64,000 nucleotides of DNA from Clostridium pasteurianum BC1. Lineage in GTDB: Bacteria > Bacillota > Clostridia > Clostridiales > Clostridiaceae. Positions 45,887 to 55,864 of the stretch are shown here, in pieces; position 1 is the stretch's first letter; each line of letters opens with the position of its first letter. A program made the translations under genes and the position numbers. A model generated the notes under the pieces. The model was not told where the DNA came from. It did not search any database and saw only the letters and a program-made list of their open reading frames with translations. The stretch is from the NCBI RefSeq assembly GCF_000389635.1, contig NC_021182.1, positions 4,443,925 through 4,507,924 of the forward strand, read 5' to 3'.

Positions 45887-48370
45887 TTACCAGCTTAGTG
45901 TACATCCTGTATTATATTCGAATTCTTCTTTTACAAGCTTAAGCTTATTTTCATCTTTGTTTTCAAGTCTTAATTCTACATTCAAATTAGAACTACTAAA
46001 AGATGGATTTTTTCTTAAAACCATCTCATTTTTTCCACAAAGCATCACTGCAAAATTTATTATTTCATTTTGGTTTGCACTACGCGATATGCACATATTC
46101 CATCCAGTATGTTCTACTAAATTGTATAGTTTTTCGTTATATTTATTACCTATAGCTGGAGTTATAAAAAATAATTCTATGTATTTACTACCATTTGATA
46201 CCTTTATGCTCTTTTTATACGGTTTGAATTTCTCTTCCTTAAAACTATTATCTATAAAACTCAAAGCTTGGTTTTGCTCCATTGCATTGAGTTTATTTTT
46301 GCCTTCCACAATGTTATCATTAATTTCTTTACCTGCTCCATTATTTTGTATTGCCAAATCTAGACCTGTTTTTTCTTTAAATTTCTGTAATATTTCTTTA
46401 TCAAAACTGTACTCTGAATTTAGTATCAATAGCACTTTCTTGTCCTCTAATTTATAGGATATTTTCTTTATGTCTGCATCATAAAAAAGTTCTTTAATTA
46501 ATATGTTCACTGCATTTATATTTAACGAAGAATTTATTTCCACTTCCCACTGAACTTGCTTTTTAAAATTTTCTATACTATTATATATACTTTTGTTTAC
46601 AATATTTGGAAAATCAAAGCTTAAGACAATTCTTTTATCCTCATACATGATGCTGGCTTTTTTAAAATTAAACTCACCAAAACATAAGCTTATCTTTTCA
46701 TTAAGCTCATTTGGCTTTAATTCTCTCTCTTTGGTTTCCTCTTCTATTTCTTCTCTACTCCTACATTTAAATAAAAATAATCTTCTTGCGTCATTATCAA
46801 AATATACACTCTGAACTATTAATTTTTCAATTTTATCTAAGTTCATAGATGTTATTTTATTATTTCCATTCCATATATAAATAATTTCTTCTATGGTAAA
46901 AAGTCTCTCACCGTAATTTTCAAATATAAACTTCCATAATTCTTTTATATTCTCTTCGTCTAATTCTCTGGAACTTCCCACAATATTTTGTATCTGCCTT
47001 TTCCACTGTTTTCTTGGGTTCCTTATACTTATTTCATAGCTTCCTCCACATTCTGGTGCATAGACTCTTCCTCTTACTTCTCCACAAAGCTCCCTAGTAA
47101 AATCTTTTACTACTTCTTCATTTCCATGTACCATAAATATATTACCGGGAGCCAATAAATTTATAAGAGATTTTATCTCACTTTTATCGCTGTGGGCAGA
47201 AAGTCCTACTTTTTCTACTTTACATTTTACAGGTATTATTTTCCCGTTAAGCTCCAGTTTTTTTTCCTCATCTTCCTCTAAAAGCTTTAATAATTTTCTT
47301 CCTGGAGATTCTTCGTCCTGATATCCAGTTATGATTATGTATCCATTTTCCATAGGAGCTATTTTTTCTGCATAATACTGACTATATCCTCCTGTAAGCA
47401 TTCCTGAACTGGAAATTATTATACAGGGCTCTTTTTCCTGCAATATTTTATCTCTTAATTCCCTGCTATCTACAGAAATTATATTGTCATCATAGAAAGG
47501 TTCAATTCCCCTTAATATTTTTTTACCCAAAGAATTTTTCAAATATAAAGGATTAAGTTTATATACTCTATTTATATCCCTTATCATACCATCTACATAA
47601 ACTTTTATATTTTTTATATTTTTTTTATTTAATGCTTTCTTTATAATAAGCAAGATTTCTTGCGATCTTCCCAAGGCAAAAGCCGGAATCAGCATCTTTC
47701 CTTTATTTATCTCACATTCTTTTATGAATTCCAAAAGTCTTTGCTCCTCAACGTCTCTATTGGAATGAAGTTTATCTCCATAAGTGGTTTCAAAAATTGC
47801 TACATCAGGTCTTAATTTAGGTACCTTTAAACCTTCTATAGTTTTTTGAGAAAATATAGAAAAATCCCCTGAATAAAATACAGTGCCTTCATTAGAAGTA
47901 ATATACACGCAAGATGCCCCTGCAATATGTCCCGCTATATAAAAGGTAAGCTTTATGTCTTCAAAAATATCAATTTCTCTCATATAATTTATGGCAACTA
48001 TTCTATTAAGCATATCCTGCACATCTACCTCTACATACAGGGGAATTTCCAATTCTCTATTATTCATTATTTTTAAACTATCGTAAAGAAGAACCTTCAT
48101 TAGGTCTTTCGTCATTCTATTTGTATATATTTTTGCATATGGATATTCCTTACTTATAATTGGTAACGAGCCTATATGATCCATATGCGCATGACTTATA
48201 ACAATGGCATCTACTCCACCCTTATCTTGAATAGTTTTAAAATCCGGTAAAGGATCTTTAGAATTACTCTGCCTTATTCCACAGTCCAATAATATATTTT
48301 TATTATAAATTTTAATGAGTATACAGCTTCCTCCAACTTCACTGGCTCCTCCTAAAAATGAAATATTCAT
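45887..48370 (-). CDS. metallo-beta-lactamase/beta-CASP nuclease with long C-terminal extension
   Basis: The start at 48368-48370 (MNISFLGGASEVGG, 827 residues) follows AGGTGAT; an upstream GTG lies inside that site. The N-terminal 430 residues are a CPSF73-type RNA-processing nuclease: zinc motif SHAHMDHIG, IAGHIAGASCVYI, YSGDFS, ETTYGD, the beta-CASP PAFALGRSQE and SSSGMLTGGYSQYYAE, and GLSAHSDKSE. The remaining ~390 residues, about half the chain, match nothing I know and contain acidic and Lys-rich helices. RNA or DNA substrate is unknown. Confidence 0.88.
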   Translation of the reverse strand: MNISFLGGASEVGGSCILIKIYNKNILLDCGIRQSNSKDPLPDFKTIQDKGGVDAIVISHAHMDHIGSLPIISKEYPYAKIYTNRMTKDLMKVLLYDSLKIMNNRELEIPLYVEVDVQDMLNRIVAINYMREIDIFEDIKLTFYIAGHIAGASCVYITSNEGTVFYSGDFSIFSQKTIEGLKVPKLRPDVAIFETTYGDKLHSNRDVEEQRLLEFIKECEINKGKMLIPAFALGRSQEILLIIKKALNKKNIKNIKVYVDGMIRDINRVYKLNPLYLKNSLGKKILRGIEPFYDDNIISVDSRELRDKILQEKEPCIIISSSGMLTGGYSQYYAEKIAPMENGYIIITGYQDEESPGRKLLKLLEEDEEKKLELNGKIIPVKCKVEKVGLSAHSDKSEIKSLINLLAPGNIFMVHGNEEVVKDFTRELCGEVRGRVYAPECGGSYEISIRNPRKQWKRQIQNIVGSSRELDEENIKELWKFIFENYGERLFTIEEIIYIWNGNNKITSMNLDKIEKLIVQSVYFDNDARRLFLFKCRSREEIEEETKERELKPNELNEKISLCFGEFNFKKASIMYEDKRIVLSFDFPNIVNKSIYNSIENFKKQVQWEVEINSSLNINAVNILIKELFYDADIKKISYKLEDKKVLLILNSEYSFDKEILQKFKEKTGLDLAIQNNGAGKEINDNIVEGKNKLNAMEQNQALSFIDNSFKEEKFKPYKKSIKVSNGSKYIELFFITPAIGNKYNEKLYNLVEHTGWNMCISRSANQNEIINFAVMLCGKNEMVLRKNPSFSSSNLNVELRLENKDENKLKLVKEEFEYNTGCTLSW

Positions 48371-48440
48371 ATGTACTATCACCTACTAATTTAATTTATT
48401 CATATATCCATTATTATATGATTATATCCAAAAAAGTACA

Positions 48441-48472
48441 TTAGGCATATAAAAATAAAATTAATGTGCCTT
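48441..48472. repeat. minimal member of MITE-like repeat family
   Basis: TTAGGCATATAAAAATAAAA followed directly by TTAATGTGCCTT: the two family ends almost back to back. It lies between the receiver-domain gene and the beta-CASP gene. Confidence 0.45.
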
Positions 48473-48481
48473 GTAAATTTA

Positions 48482-48946
48482 TTATTTAATAGTATTTTTT
48501 AATATTTCATCCAGACTATCCATACTAAATGGCTTTGAGATATAATTATCCATACCACATTTTATAAATTTTTCTCTATCTCCAATCATTGCATAAGCTG
48601 TCATAGCTATAATTGGTGTATGTTTTCTCAGTACGGCCTCTTTCTTCCTTATAATTTCTGTAGCCTCATATCCATCTAAAATTGGCATTTGTATATCCAT
48701 TAATATTAAGTCCACAGAATTATCTTCTAAAATTTCAATAGCTTCTTTTCCATTAGATACACTAATGTACTTATAGCCTAAATGCTTCAAAAATCTGTGT
48801 ACTATTTTCTTATTTATTTCATTATCCTCTACCACAAGAATAGTTTTATGCTTTACAATTTTATTTTCTTCTAGGATATGCTTTACATTATGTTCATTTT
48901 TGTGACTAGTTATGTATTTCTCACCTAAAGAAAATTCAGCTAGCAA
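48482..48946 (-). CDS. orphan receiver (REC) domain, possibly remnant of a hybrid kinase
   Basis: Residues 34-154 form a response-regulator receiver domain: ILVVEDNEINKKIV, phospho-acceptor Asp in LILMDIQMPILDGYEAT, IIAMTAYAMIGDREK, and Lys in YISKPFS. This subtype is usual at the C-terminus of hybrid histidine kinases. The preceding 33 residues are polar and no ribosome binding site stands before the only available start (TTG). The frame may be the 3' relic of a larger gene, or use an undetected start near residue 30. No output domain is present. Confidence 0.65.
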   Translation of the reverse strand: MLAEFSLGEKYITSHKNEHNVKHILEENKIVKHKTILVVEDNEINKKIVHRFLKHLGYKYISVSNGKEAIEILEDNSVDLILMDIQMPILDGYEATEIIRKKEAVLRKHTPIIAMTAYAMIGDREKFIKCGMDNYISKPFSMDSLDEILKNTIK

Positions 48947-49019
48947 AAATAATTTTACAACAATGTTTCTTTATCATCATATACTAATATAAATGCTAAT
49001 AAATCTAGGGGGAGCTAAT

Positions 49020-49781
49020 ATGGATATGTCTTATCCATCCTTTATGTGTCCATTGTTTAATTTATACAGAAATGTTTATTTATTAGATGTAAAGCTAGGA
49101 GATGTAAATGGTGACGGCAAAATAGATAAAGTATCTCTATATGGCAACAAACCAGATGGTGCTGCAGGCATCTTTGCAGATAATATTACTGTTGTAATTC
49201 AATATGGTGATCCCAATCAAATAAAAACTATAATACCTAAATTCAATTCAGGATATAACGCCAGACTATTCCTTGGAGACTTCACTAAAGATAGGATAAA
49301 AGATATAAAAGTAAGTATAGATTCTGGCGGTAGTGGGGGATATGGTTTCTACTACATCTATTCCTTTAAGAACAATATACTTAAAGAAATTTTTGACTTT
49401 AATAAATATAATGAAACTTATAAATTTCAAGTTAATTACAGAGATCTATATAAAGTAGATATTAGCAGCATTAACCTTAATAAACTTTTTGTATTGGATA
49501 TCAGTTACAAGGGTTCTGAATATCTATCCAATTACTATGATAAGAATGGAAGGCTTAAAAAGCCTATACAGGGAGAAGCTCTTGATTTAGGTGTCTTAAC
49601 ACCAGTGGTAAATAATGAGAAACTTATCGTCTACGATATAATTGGATTTCAACGTATAATAGGTACCTTTAATGCAGACACCTTAGGCTATATTGAAAAT
49701 CTTCTGACCTGGAATGGTGTAAATTTTACATCTTCCAGAATTGTTGCTTCTACTCCTGGTACGAATTTAATTTCCTCTTAG
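49020..49781 (+). CDS. FG-GAP/VCBS-like repeat protein
   Basis: The ATG at 49020 follows AGGGGGAG and gives 253 residues (MDMSYPSFMCPLFNLYRNV). A calcium-loop-like DVNGDGKIDKVSLYG and a second LGDFTKDRIKDIKVSID match the FG-GAP/VCBS repeat pattern. There is no obvious signal peptide, which is odd for an extracellular-type repeat; it could be a spore-associated protein. Function unknown. The gene is divergent from the receiver-domain gene. Confidence 0.75.
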   Translation: MDMSYPSFMCPLFNLYRNVYLLDVKLGDVNGDGKIDKVSLYGNKPDGAAGIFADNITVVIQYGDPNQIKTIIPKFNSGYNARLFLGDFTKDRIKDIKVSIDSGGSGGYGFYYIYSFKNNILKEIFDFNKYNETYKFQVNYRDLYKVDISSINLNKLFVLDISYKGSEYLSNYYDKNGRLKKPIQGEALDLGVLTPVVNNEKLIVYDIIGFQRIIGTFNADTLGYIENLLTWNGVNFTSSRIVASTPGTNLISS

Positions 49782-49793
49782 AAATTAATTAAA

Positions 49794-49845
49794 AAATCAG
49801 GAAGCTTAATCACTATATAATACGGCTAATCAAGCTTTCTGATTT
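49794..49845. terminator. terminator after the FG-GAP-like gene
   Basis: AAATCAGGAAGCTT pairs with AAGCTTTCTGATTT around a 23-base loop, with A/T tracts on both sides, so it could work in both directions. Confidence 0.7.
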
Positions 49846-49894
49846 ATTACATGATTTTATCAAAAATTCTATTGTAACAGTGCTATTATAATAA

Positions 49895-49961
49895 CTAAGA
49901 CATCGTAAATAAATAGTCATGTACTGTCTATTTCGCTTGCTATTTATTTTCACACGTTTTA
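49895..49961. repeat. diverged short member of MITE-like repeat family
   Basis: TAAGACATCGTAAATAAATA at the left and TATTTATTTTCACACGTTTT at the right, with TAGTCATGTACTGTCTATTT between. The ends follow the family pattern with several changes. It lies just after the pgi stop codon. Confidence 0.5.
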
Positions 49962-49968
49962 TTTTTAA

Positions 49969-51324
49969 CTATTTACCTAATCTCTTCTCTAATTCTTCCT
50001 TCTTAGACTCATAACCTGGTTTTCCAAGAAGAGCAAACATATTTTTCTTATATTCTTCTACCCCAGGTTGATCAAATGGATTTACTGCTAATAGATATCC
50101 ACTTACACCACAAGCCTTTTCAAAGAAATACATTAAATATCCTAGATAATAAGGAGTTAATTCAGGCACGTTAACTGCAATATTAGGTACTCCTCCATCA
50201 TTATGAGCCAAAACTGTTCCTTCAAAGGCCTTTTTATTTACATAATCCATTGTCTGACCTGCCACGAAATTTAATCCATCTATATTTTCATCACTTTTTT
50301 CAATAACAATATTCTTTCTAGGACTCTCTATATTAACAACAGTTTCATATATATTTCTTAAACCCTGTTGAATATATTGTCCCATGGAATGCAAATCTGT
50401 TGAGAAGTCAACGGATGCTGGGAATATTCCCTTACCATCTTTTCCTTCACTTTCACCATATAACTGTTTCCACCATTCTCCAAAATAATGTAAGCTTGGT
50501 TCATAATTAACTAATATTTCTGTAGTTTTACCTTTTCTATACAAAGCATTTCTAGCTGCTGCATATTTATAAGCATCATTTTCTTCTAAATTAGGAGAAC
50601 TGTAAGCTTCTCTTCCTGCTGCTGCACCTTTAAGTAATTCTTCTATATCTATACCTGCAGCTGCTATTGGTAAAAGACCTACTGGTGTCAACACACTAAA
50701 TCTTCCTCCCACATCATCTGGAATAACAAAAGTTTCATAGCCTTCTGTATCTGCCAAGGATTTTAAGGCACCCTTTTCTTTATCAGTAGTAGCATATATC
50801 CTTTCCTTTGCCCCATCTTTACCATATTTCTTTTCCAAATAATCTTTGAAAATTCTAAAGGCTATAGCAGGCTCAGTGGTAGTACCAGATTTTGATATAA
50901 CATTAACTGAAATGTCCTTTCCTTCAATCGTTTCCAATAAATCCACCATATAAGTTGAGCTTATATTATTTCCCACAAAGAATACATTTGGTGAATTTCT
51001 CTTTTCTTTTGGAAGACTATTGTAAAAAGTGTGTGATAAAGTCTCTATAGTAGCTCTAGCACCCAAATAAGATCCACCTATTCCAATTACTATAAGTGCA
51101 TCTGAATCATTTCTTATTTTTTCTGCTGCTTTTTTTATTCTTTCAAATTCCTCTTTATTATAGTCTACTGGAAGATCAATCCATCCTAAAAAGTCATTTC
51201 CCTGTCCTGTTTTATTATGAAGCATATTATGTGCCTCTGTTACTAATGGCTGAAGATATGTAAGCTCATTTTCATTTAGAAAAGAATCCAATTTTGTTAG
51301 ATCTAAAGATAATTTCTTTGTCAT
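49969..51324 (-). CDS. pgi: glucose-6-phosphate isomerase
   Basis: Interconverts glucose-6-phosphate and fructose-6-phosphate. The 451-residue bacterial short form has [32 protein letters not shown], the signature [20 protein letters not shown], and [17 protein letters not shown]. The start follows AGGAGG. It is monocistronic and of normal length. Confidence 0.98.
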   Translation of the reverse strand: MTKKLSLDLTKLDSFLNENELTYLQPLVTEAHNMLHNKTGQGNDFLGWIDLPVDYNKEEFERIKKAAEKIRNDSDALIVIGIGGSYLGARATIETLSHTFYNSLPKEKRNSPNVFFVGNNISSTYMVDLLETIEGKDISVNVISKSGTTTEPAIAFRIFKDYLEKKYGKDGAKERIYATTDKEKGALKSLADTEGYETFVIPDDVGGRFSVLTPVGLLPIAAAGIDIEELLKGAAAGREAYSSPNLEENDAYKYAAARNALYRKGKTTEILVNYEPSLHYFGEWWKQLYGESEGKDGKGIFPASVDFSTDLHSMGQYIQQGLRNIYETVVNIESPRKNIVIEKSDENIDGLNFVAGQTMDYVNKKAFEGTVLAHNDGGVPNIAVNVPELTPYYLGYLMYFFEKACGVSGYLLAVNPFDQPGVEEYKKNMFALLGKPGYESKKEELEKRLGK

Positions 51325-51444
51325 AATCTTACCTCCTAAAATATATTAATGACTATACTTTATATAATTTCATTCTTAATTATGATTATACCTTATTTGT
51401 TTTTGGCTTTCAATAATAACCATTCCATAATTTGTCATATGTAT

Positions 51445-51900
51445 TTATAGTTTGATTTTCACAACTATTTTCTTTACATTCATTTCTCCATCAAAAACAC
51501 AACCTGGTTTATGTCCATCTTCTGGGAAAAGTATACAAAAATATTTTTCTTTTAAGTTTATTTTTGAAGAATAGGAACCTTCCCTATAAAAAGTTACATC
51601 TTTTTCTTTGGAATACTCTTCTTGTAAAATTAATTGGTCTATTGGAGACCATACAATAGTTTCTTTGCCCTTTACAATAAACTGAATATCTATGTATTTT
51701 TCATGTGATTCCCATTTGTTTTCACTATTATTTTTTGTTGCATAAGATTGTACAGATGCATACACATTATCAGAATCTATTTCATGTCTACCATCTGTAA
51801 GTTTTTCAAGGTCATTATCTGTTAAAAATTTAAAAGCTTTTTCAAAGTTACTGTTCACATTGGCATATAAATTTATATTTTCTAATTTGTCTAAAATCAT
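51445..51900 (-). CDS. YhcH/YjgK/YiaL family protein (DUF386)
   Basis: 151 residues from the ATG at 51898-51900 after AGAGGA. The cupin-like family is linked to sialic-acid or sugar-acid handling (E. coli YhcH, YiaL, EbgC). Characteristic features are the EKYIDIQFIVKGKETIVW segment and the metal-binding FCILFPEDGHKPG. No sialic-acid genes are adjacent, so the substrate is unknown. The 600 bases upstream (51901-52528) hold no gene. Confidence 0.88.
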   Translation of the reverse strand: MILDKLENINLYANVNSNFEKAFKFLTDNDLEKLTDGRHEIDSDNVYASVQSYATKNNSENKWESHEKYIDIQFIVKGKETIVWSPIDQLILQEEYSKEKDVTFYREGSYSSKINLKEKYFCILFPEDGHKPGCVFDGEMNVKKIVVKIKL

Positions 51901-52437
51901 TTTGCATCCTCTTTTCAATATTAATTTTAAAATATATTTTTATTTAATTTACACCTTTAATATAAGCATAATATTAAAGTAGTTAGTAATCAATATATAC
52001 TTATACCTTTGCAAATTAATTTTCAATTGCAAATAAAGAGGGAATATATTAAATATGTACAATATATTCCTTTTCTTCATTTTTAATATTTTTTATAAAT
52101 TGGGTATTGATAATCTCAAGATTATATTTTTTATAAAAATAGCACAATAAAAATTTATCTTGATAGCTAATAATTAGCACTTAAGATGAGTTGATTTTTG
52201 GTATAATGAAATAAGAAGTCTATTTTGTAGAAATAAGAGTGAGCTACGCTTTAGCTAATAAGGAAAGAGATTAATACTATTATTTTATTAATTATTTACT
52301 TGAACAAGTATTGTTTATTAAAAAATTTATTTGTTAAAAAAGGAAAAATTTAATTTATATATTTTAGAAAAATTTTAGAATTATTTTATTACTTATTTAG
52401 AAACAAATTATAAAATATATTTAGAAAACAATCTAAT

Positions 52438-52502
52438 CATATGAAAATAAATAAAAAGTTAAATATAACATACTTACTAATTATTTATTTACGATGTCTT
52501 AA
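52438..52502. repeat. diverged short member of MITE-like repeat family
   Basis: CATATGAAAATAAATAAAAA on the left and ATTATTTATTTACGATGTCT on the right, with TATAACATACTTACT between. It ends 15 bases before the ribosome binding site of the efflux operon. Confidence 0.5.
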
Positions 52503-52528
52503 AATTAATAAGGAGGATATGATTTGTT

Positions 52529-53791
52529 ATGAAGAAAAAAGTTATTATTGCCATTATAGCAGCAGTAGTTATCGTAGGAATTGTAGGTTTAAGATTATCA
52601 GCAAGGAATAAGACTAATTTTACAGCTGTGAAGACTGCAAGTGTTACAAAGGGAAATATAAATGCCTATTTATCTACAACTGCTACAATAAAATCTAAAA
52701 ACAGCAAGAGTTATTTTTCACCACAGCAGTCAAAGGTTAAATCAGTAAATGTAAAGGTAGGGGATAAGGTAAAGAAAGGAGATGTACTGGTTACATATCA
52801 AGTTCAGGATACTTCTGCAGCAGTAAAGCAAGCACAAATTAATTTAAGTAATGCTCAAAGCCAAAAGCAAGATTTATTGAACACAGTGGCAAGTAATAAT
52901 CAAAAGCTTACTGATACAAATAATCAGATAAACGACATTACAAATCAAATAAATGCTTTAAAAGAACAACAAAGCAAAGACCCTAATTTTCAAAAGACTG
53001 GAAGCGCTACTCAACTTCAGCAGTTGAATTCTACATTATCTCAATTAAACAGCACAAAAAGCTCAATACCAGATCTAACAGAAAAGTTAAAACAGGCCGA
53101 TAATCAAATAACTTTAGCACAGACAAATTTGGATACTGCAAATACAAATGCAGCTCAAAGCACTGATAGAAATGTAGCAGATTTTGATGGAGTAGTTACA
53201 GCTGTAAATGCTGTTGTAGGAAGTTCTCAAGTTGTAAGTGCGTCAGCAGCAGGTGCATCAGGTGGATCCGCAGGTGCTGCAGTAACTATAGAGGATCAAA
53301 GTAATCTAGAAGCAGAAGTAAATTTAGATAAATATAGTGCCACGGAAGTTAAAGTTGGACAGACTGCAAACTTAAGTTTTGCAAATAAAGATTATACAGG
53401 CAAGGTATCCTATGTAGCGCCAACTGCTGAGACAACAACTTCTACTACAGGACAAACCACAACTCTCACTGCAGATATTGATATTAACGCTCCACAGGAT
53501 GGATTAGTTGAAGGCTTTGATGCTGATGTAAATATATTAACTGGACAAGTTAACGATATTATAAAGGTTCCTGCAGAAAGTATAAAGACAGATAAGTCTG
53601 GAAAGAACTACGTGTTTGTTATATCAAATAATAAGGCTGTTCAGAAAGAAGTTCAATTGGGATTACAATCAGATACAGAGGCACAGATAAATAGTGGAGT
53701 TAACGCTGGTGATAAGATTATACTTAATCCAAGTGCATCAATACAGAATGGTACAGCAGTAAAAGATAGCACAAGCACAGGAGGCAAGTAA
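52529..53791 (+). CDS. MacA/YknX-type membrane fusion protein
   Basis: Periplasmic-adaptor-like subunit of an ABC efflux system, anchored by one N-terminal helix (residues 4-22). The 420-residue protein has a split lipoyl/barrel-sandwich domain (VKSVNVKVGDKVKKGDVLV, later VADFDGVVTAVNAVVG), a Gln/Asn-rich coiled coil (about 95-205), and a beta-barrel and C-terminal domain (KVPAESIKTDKSGKNYVFV). The start follows AAGGAGGATATG. It is the first gene of a three-gene operon with ATPase and permease. Confidence 0.92.
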   Translation: MKKKVIIAIIAAVVIVGIVGLRLSARNKTNFTAVKTASVTKGNINAYLSTTATIKSKNSKSYFSPQQSKVKSVNVKVGDKVKKGDVLVTYQVQDTSAAVKQAQINLSNAQSQKQDLLNTVASNNQKLTDTNNQINDITNQINALKEQQSKDPNFQKTGSATQLQQLNSTLSQLNSTKSSIPDLTEKLKQADNQITLAQTNLDTANTNAAQSTDRNVADFDGVVTAVNAVVGSSQVVSASAAGASGGSAGAAVTIEDQSNLEAEVNLDKYSATEVKVGQTANLSFANKDYTGKVSYVAPTAETTTSTTGQTTTLTADIDINAPQDGLVEGFDADVNILTGQVNDIIKVPAESIKTDKSGKNYVFVISNNKAVQKEVQLGLQSDTEAQINSGVNAGDKIILNPSASIQNGTAVKDSTSTGGK

Positions 53792-53795
53792 AATA

Positions 53796-54488
53796 ATGAT
53801 TGAGGTTACAAATATAGTTAAAAAATATGTAACTGGAGAAATAGATTTTACTGCACTAAAAGGAGTTAATTTAAAGATTGAAAAGGGAGAATTCACTTCA
53901 ATTATGGGACCTTCCGGTTCGGGAAAATCTACCTTCATGAATATATTAGGATGTCTTGATAAAATGGACAGCGGCATATATATGCTAAACGGAAAGGATG
54001 TTTCCAATTTAACTGGTAATGAATTAGCTCTTGTGCGAAACAAAGAAATAGGTTTTGTATTTCAAGCTTTTAATCTATTGCCTAGACTTACTATATTGGA
54101 TAACGTTGCTTTGCCTATGGTATATGCAGGTGTTTCAGCTAAGGAACGAAAAGAAAGAGCACTAGAAGCACTGGTAAAGGTGGGACTGGGAGATAGGGTC
54201 AAACATAGACCTAATGAAATTTCTGGCGGACAAAAGCAGAGAGTTGCAATTGCAAGGGCCATAGTGAATAGGCCTAATGTTATTATGGCAGATGAGCCAA
54301 CAGGAAACTTAGATACAAAATCTACTTTTGAAATAATGAAAATTTTCCAGGATCTAAATGATGAAGGTTCTACAGTTGTTATGGTAACTCACGAACCTGA
54401 TGTTGCCGTATATACCAAGAGAATTGTAAGATTTAAGGATGGAGAAATAACATCTGATGAAGAGGTAAAGGATAGAACAAGACTATAA
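53796..54488 (+). CDS. MacB/YknY/LolD-type ABC ATPase
   Basis: The 230-residue ATPase has Walker A GPSGSGKST, Q-loop GFVFQAFNLL, signature ISGGQKQRVAIARAI, Walker B VIMADEPTGNLD and switch His MVTHEP. These mark the LolD/MacB group that works with FtsX-type permeases. It begins four bases after the fusion-protein stop and is followed 38 bases later by the permease. Confidence 0.94.
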   Translation: MIEVTNIVKKYVTGEIDFTALKGVNLKIEKGEFTSIMGPSGSGKSTFMNILGCLDKMDSGIYMLNGKDVSNLTGNELALVRNKEIGFVFQAFNLLPRLTILDNVALPMVYAGVSAKERKERALEALVKVGLGDRVKHRPNEISGGQKQRVAIARAIVNRPNVIMADEPTGNLDTKSTFEIMKIFQDLNDEGSTVVMVTHEPDVAVYTKRIVRFKDGEITSDEEVKDRTRL

Positions 54489-54526
54489 CAGCAATTATTT
54501 GCTAAGGTTTTGTAAAGGAGGTAAAT

Positions 54527-55732
54527 ATGAATTTTTTAGAGAGTTTTAAAATAGCACTTGAAAGCATTAGAGCAAATAAAATGCGATCCTTTCTTACTAT
54601 GCTTGGAATTATTATAGGAATAAGTTCTGTAATAGCAATTGTATCACTAGGTCAAGGGGGACAAAGTGCTGTTACAGATGAGTTTAATAAAATAGGAGCA
54701 ACAACGGTAACTATAAGTCTTGACACAAGTAAGGCACAACAAAGTGATTATTTCACTTTAAAGGATGCAGCTCAAATAAAAAGTGATGTAAATACCATAA
54801 AATATGTTAGCCCAACAGTTCAAGAAAGGGGACTAGCGGTAACGGGTATTGCATCTAAAAATGCTACAATAGCTGGGGCAACTATTGACTATGCAGATAT
54901 CCAAAATGAAGATATAATATATGGACGATACTATAACGAAATGGAACAAAATGAAGGAAAAGCTGTGGCCGTTATAGACGAAAATGCAGCAAAGACCTTA
55001 TTTGGATATTCAGATGCTGTAGGAAAAACTATGAACATTGGACCTGGAAATGGAAGTAAAAAAGTTACTATTATTGGGATAAAAGCTTCTTCAGCCATGT
55101 TTGGAGGCGGTCCACCTAACATGCCAATTAGTGTAGAAGTTCCCATTACTCTATTACAGAGCATGTATTCAAGCAATTTTCAAATAAACAGCTTAACTAT
55201 AGCAGCAGATTCTAAGGAAGATGCAGAAGATGCAGGAAATAGCGCTATAAGTATACTGGAAAGCAGACATAATAACAGGGGAAAAAGTATATACACAGCA
55301 AGTAATTTATTTCAGCAGCTAGATCAAATAAATAAAGTACTTGGAATATTTACAAGCTTTATAGGGGCAGTTGCTGCTATATCTTTAGTAGTTGGAGGCA
55401 TAGGAGTTATGAATATAATGCTTGTATCAGTTACAGAGCGAACAAGGGAAATTGGTATAAGAAAGGCTATTGGCGCCACAACACAAAATATAATGCTGCA
55501 ATTTTTAACGGAATCTGTTATTATTTCTCTCATTGGTGGAATAATTGGAATGATAATCGGAATTGGTGGAGCAGAACTTGCTGGAATGGCTGTAAATGTC
55601 GTGCCAGTGGTATCTCCAGTGGTAGTCATAGCTGCCATACTATTTTCATCAGCAGTTGGAATATTCTTTGGTATATATCCAGCTAGAAAAGCAGCTGCAC
55701 TTGATCCAATTGAAGCCTTAAGGTATGAATAA
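54527..55732 (+). CDS. MacB/YknZ-type FtsX-like ABC permease
   Basis: 401 residues in the four-helix MacB layout: N-terminal helix in NKMRSFLTMLGIIIGISSV, a large extracytoplasmic domain (about 45-265), then three helices with GGIGVMNIMLVSVTERTREIGIRKAIGAT and PARKAAALDPIEALRYE. The system probably exports a peptide or lipid, or senses one, as in Gram-positive MacAB homologues. The start follows AAAGGAGG. Confidence 0.93.
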   Translation: MNFLESFKIALESIRANKMRSFLTMLGIIIGISSVIAIVSLGQGGQSAVTDEFNKIGATTVTISLDTSKAQQSDYFTLKDAAQIKSDVNTIKYVSPTVQERGLAVTGIASKNATIAGATIDYADIQNEDIIYGRYYNEMEQNEGKAVAVIDENAAKTLFGYSDAVGKTMNIGPGNGSKKVTIIGIKASSAMFGGGPPNMPISVEVPITLLQSMYSSNFQINSLTIAADSKEDAEDAGNSAISILESRHNNRGKSIYTASNLFQQLDQINKVLGIFTSFIGAVAAISLVVGGIGVMNIMLVSVTERTREIGIRKAIGATTQNIMLQFLTESVIISLIGGIIGMIIGIGGAELAGMAVNVVPVVSPVVVIAAILFSSAVGIFFGIYPARKAAALDPIEALRYE

Positions 55733-55812
55733 TATAAATTAAAAGAAATAAAAGTAAAATACAGGTTAGCTGCTTTACTGGTTATTTCTTTCAAGATTGC
55801 TAAGAGAAAAAT

Positions 55813-55845
55813 AAAAGGCCGGCATAAATATGTTGGCCTTTTATT
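55813..55845 (+). terminator. hairpin terminator between permease and sensor kinase genes
   Basis: AAAAGGCCGGCA pairs with TGTTGGCCTTTT around TAAATA, followed by T-rich sequence. It is about 80 bases past the permease stop and shortly before the kinase ribosome binding site, so the kinase may be reached by read-through or its own promoter. Confidence 0.8.
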
Positions 55846-55864
55846 AATAAAAATTGGAGGTAAT

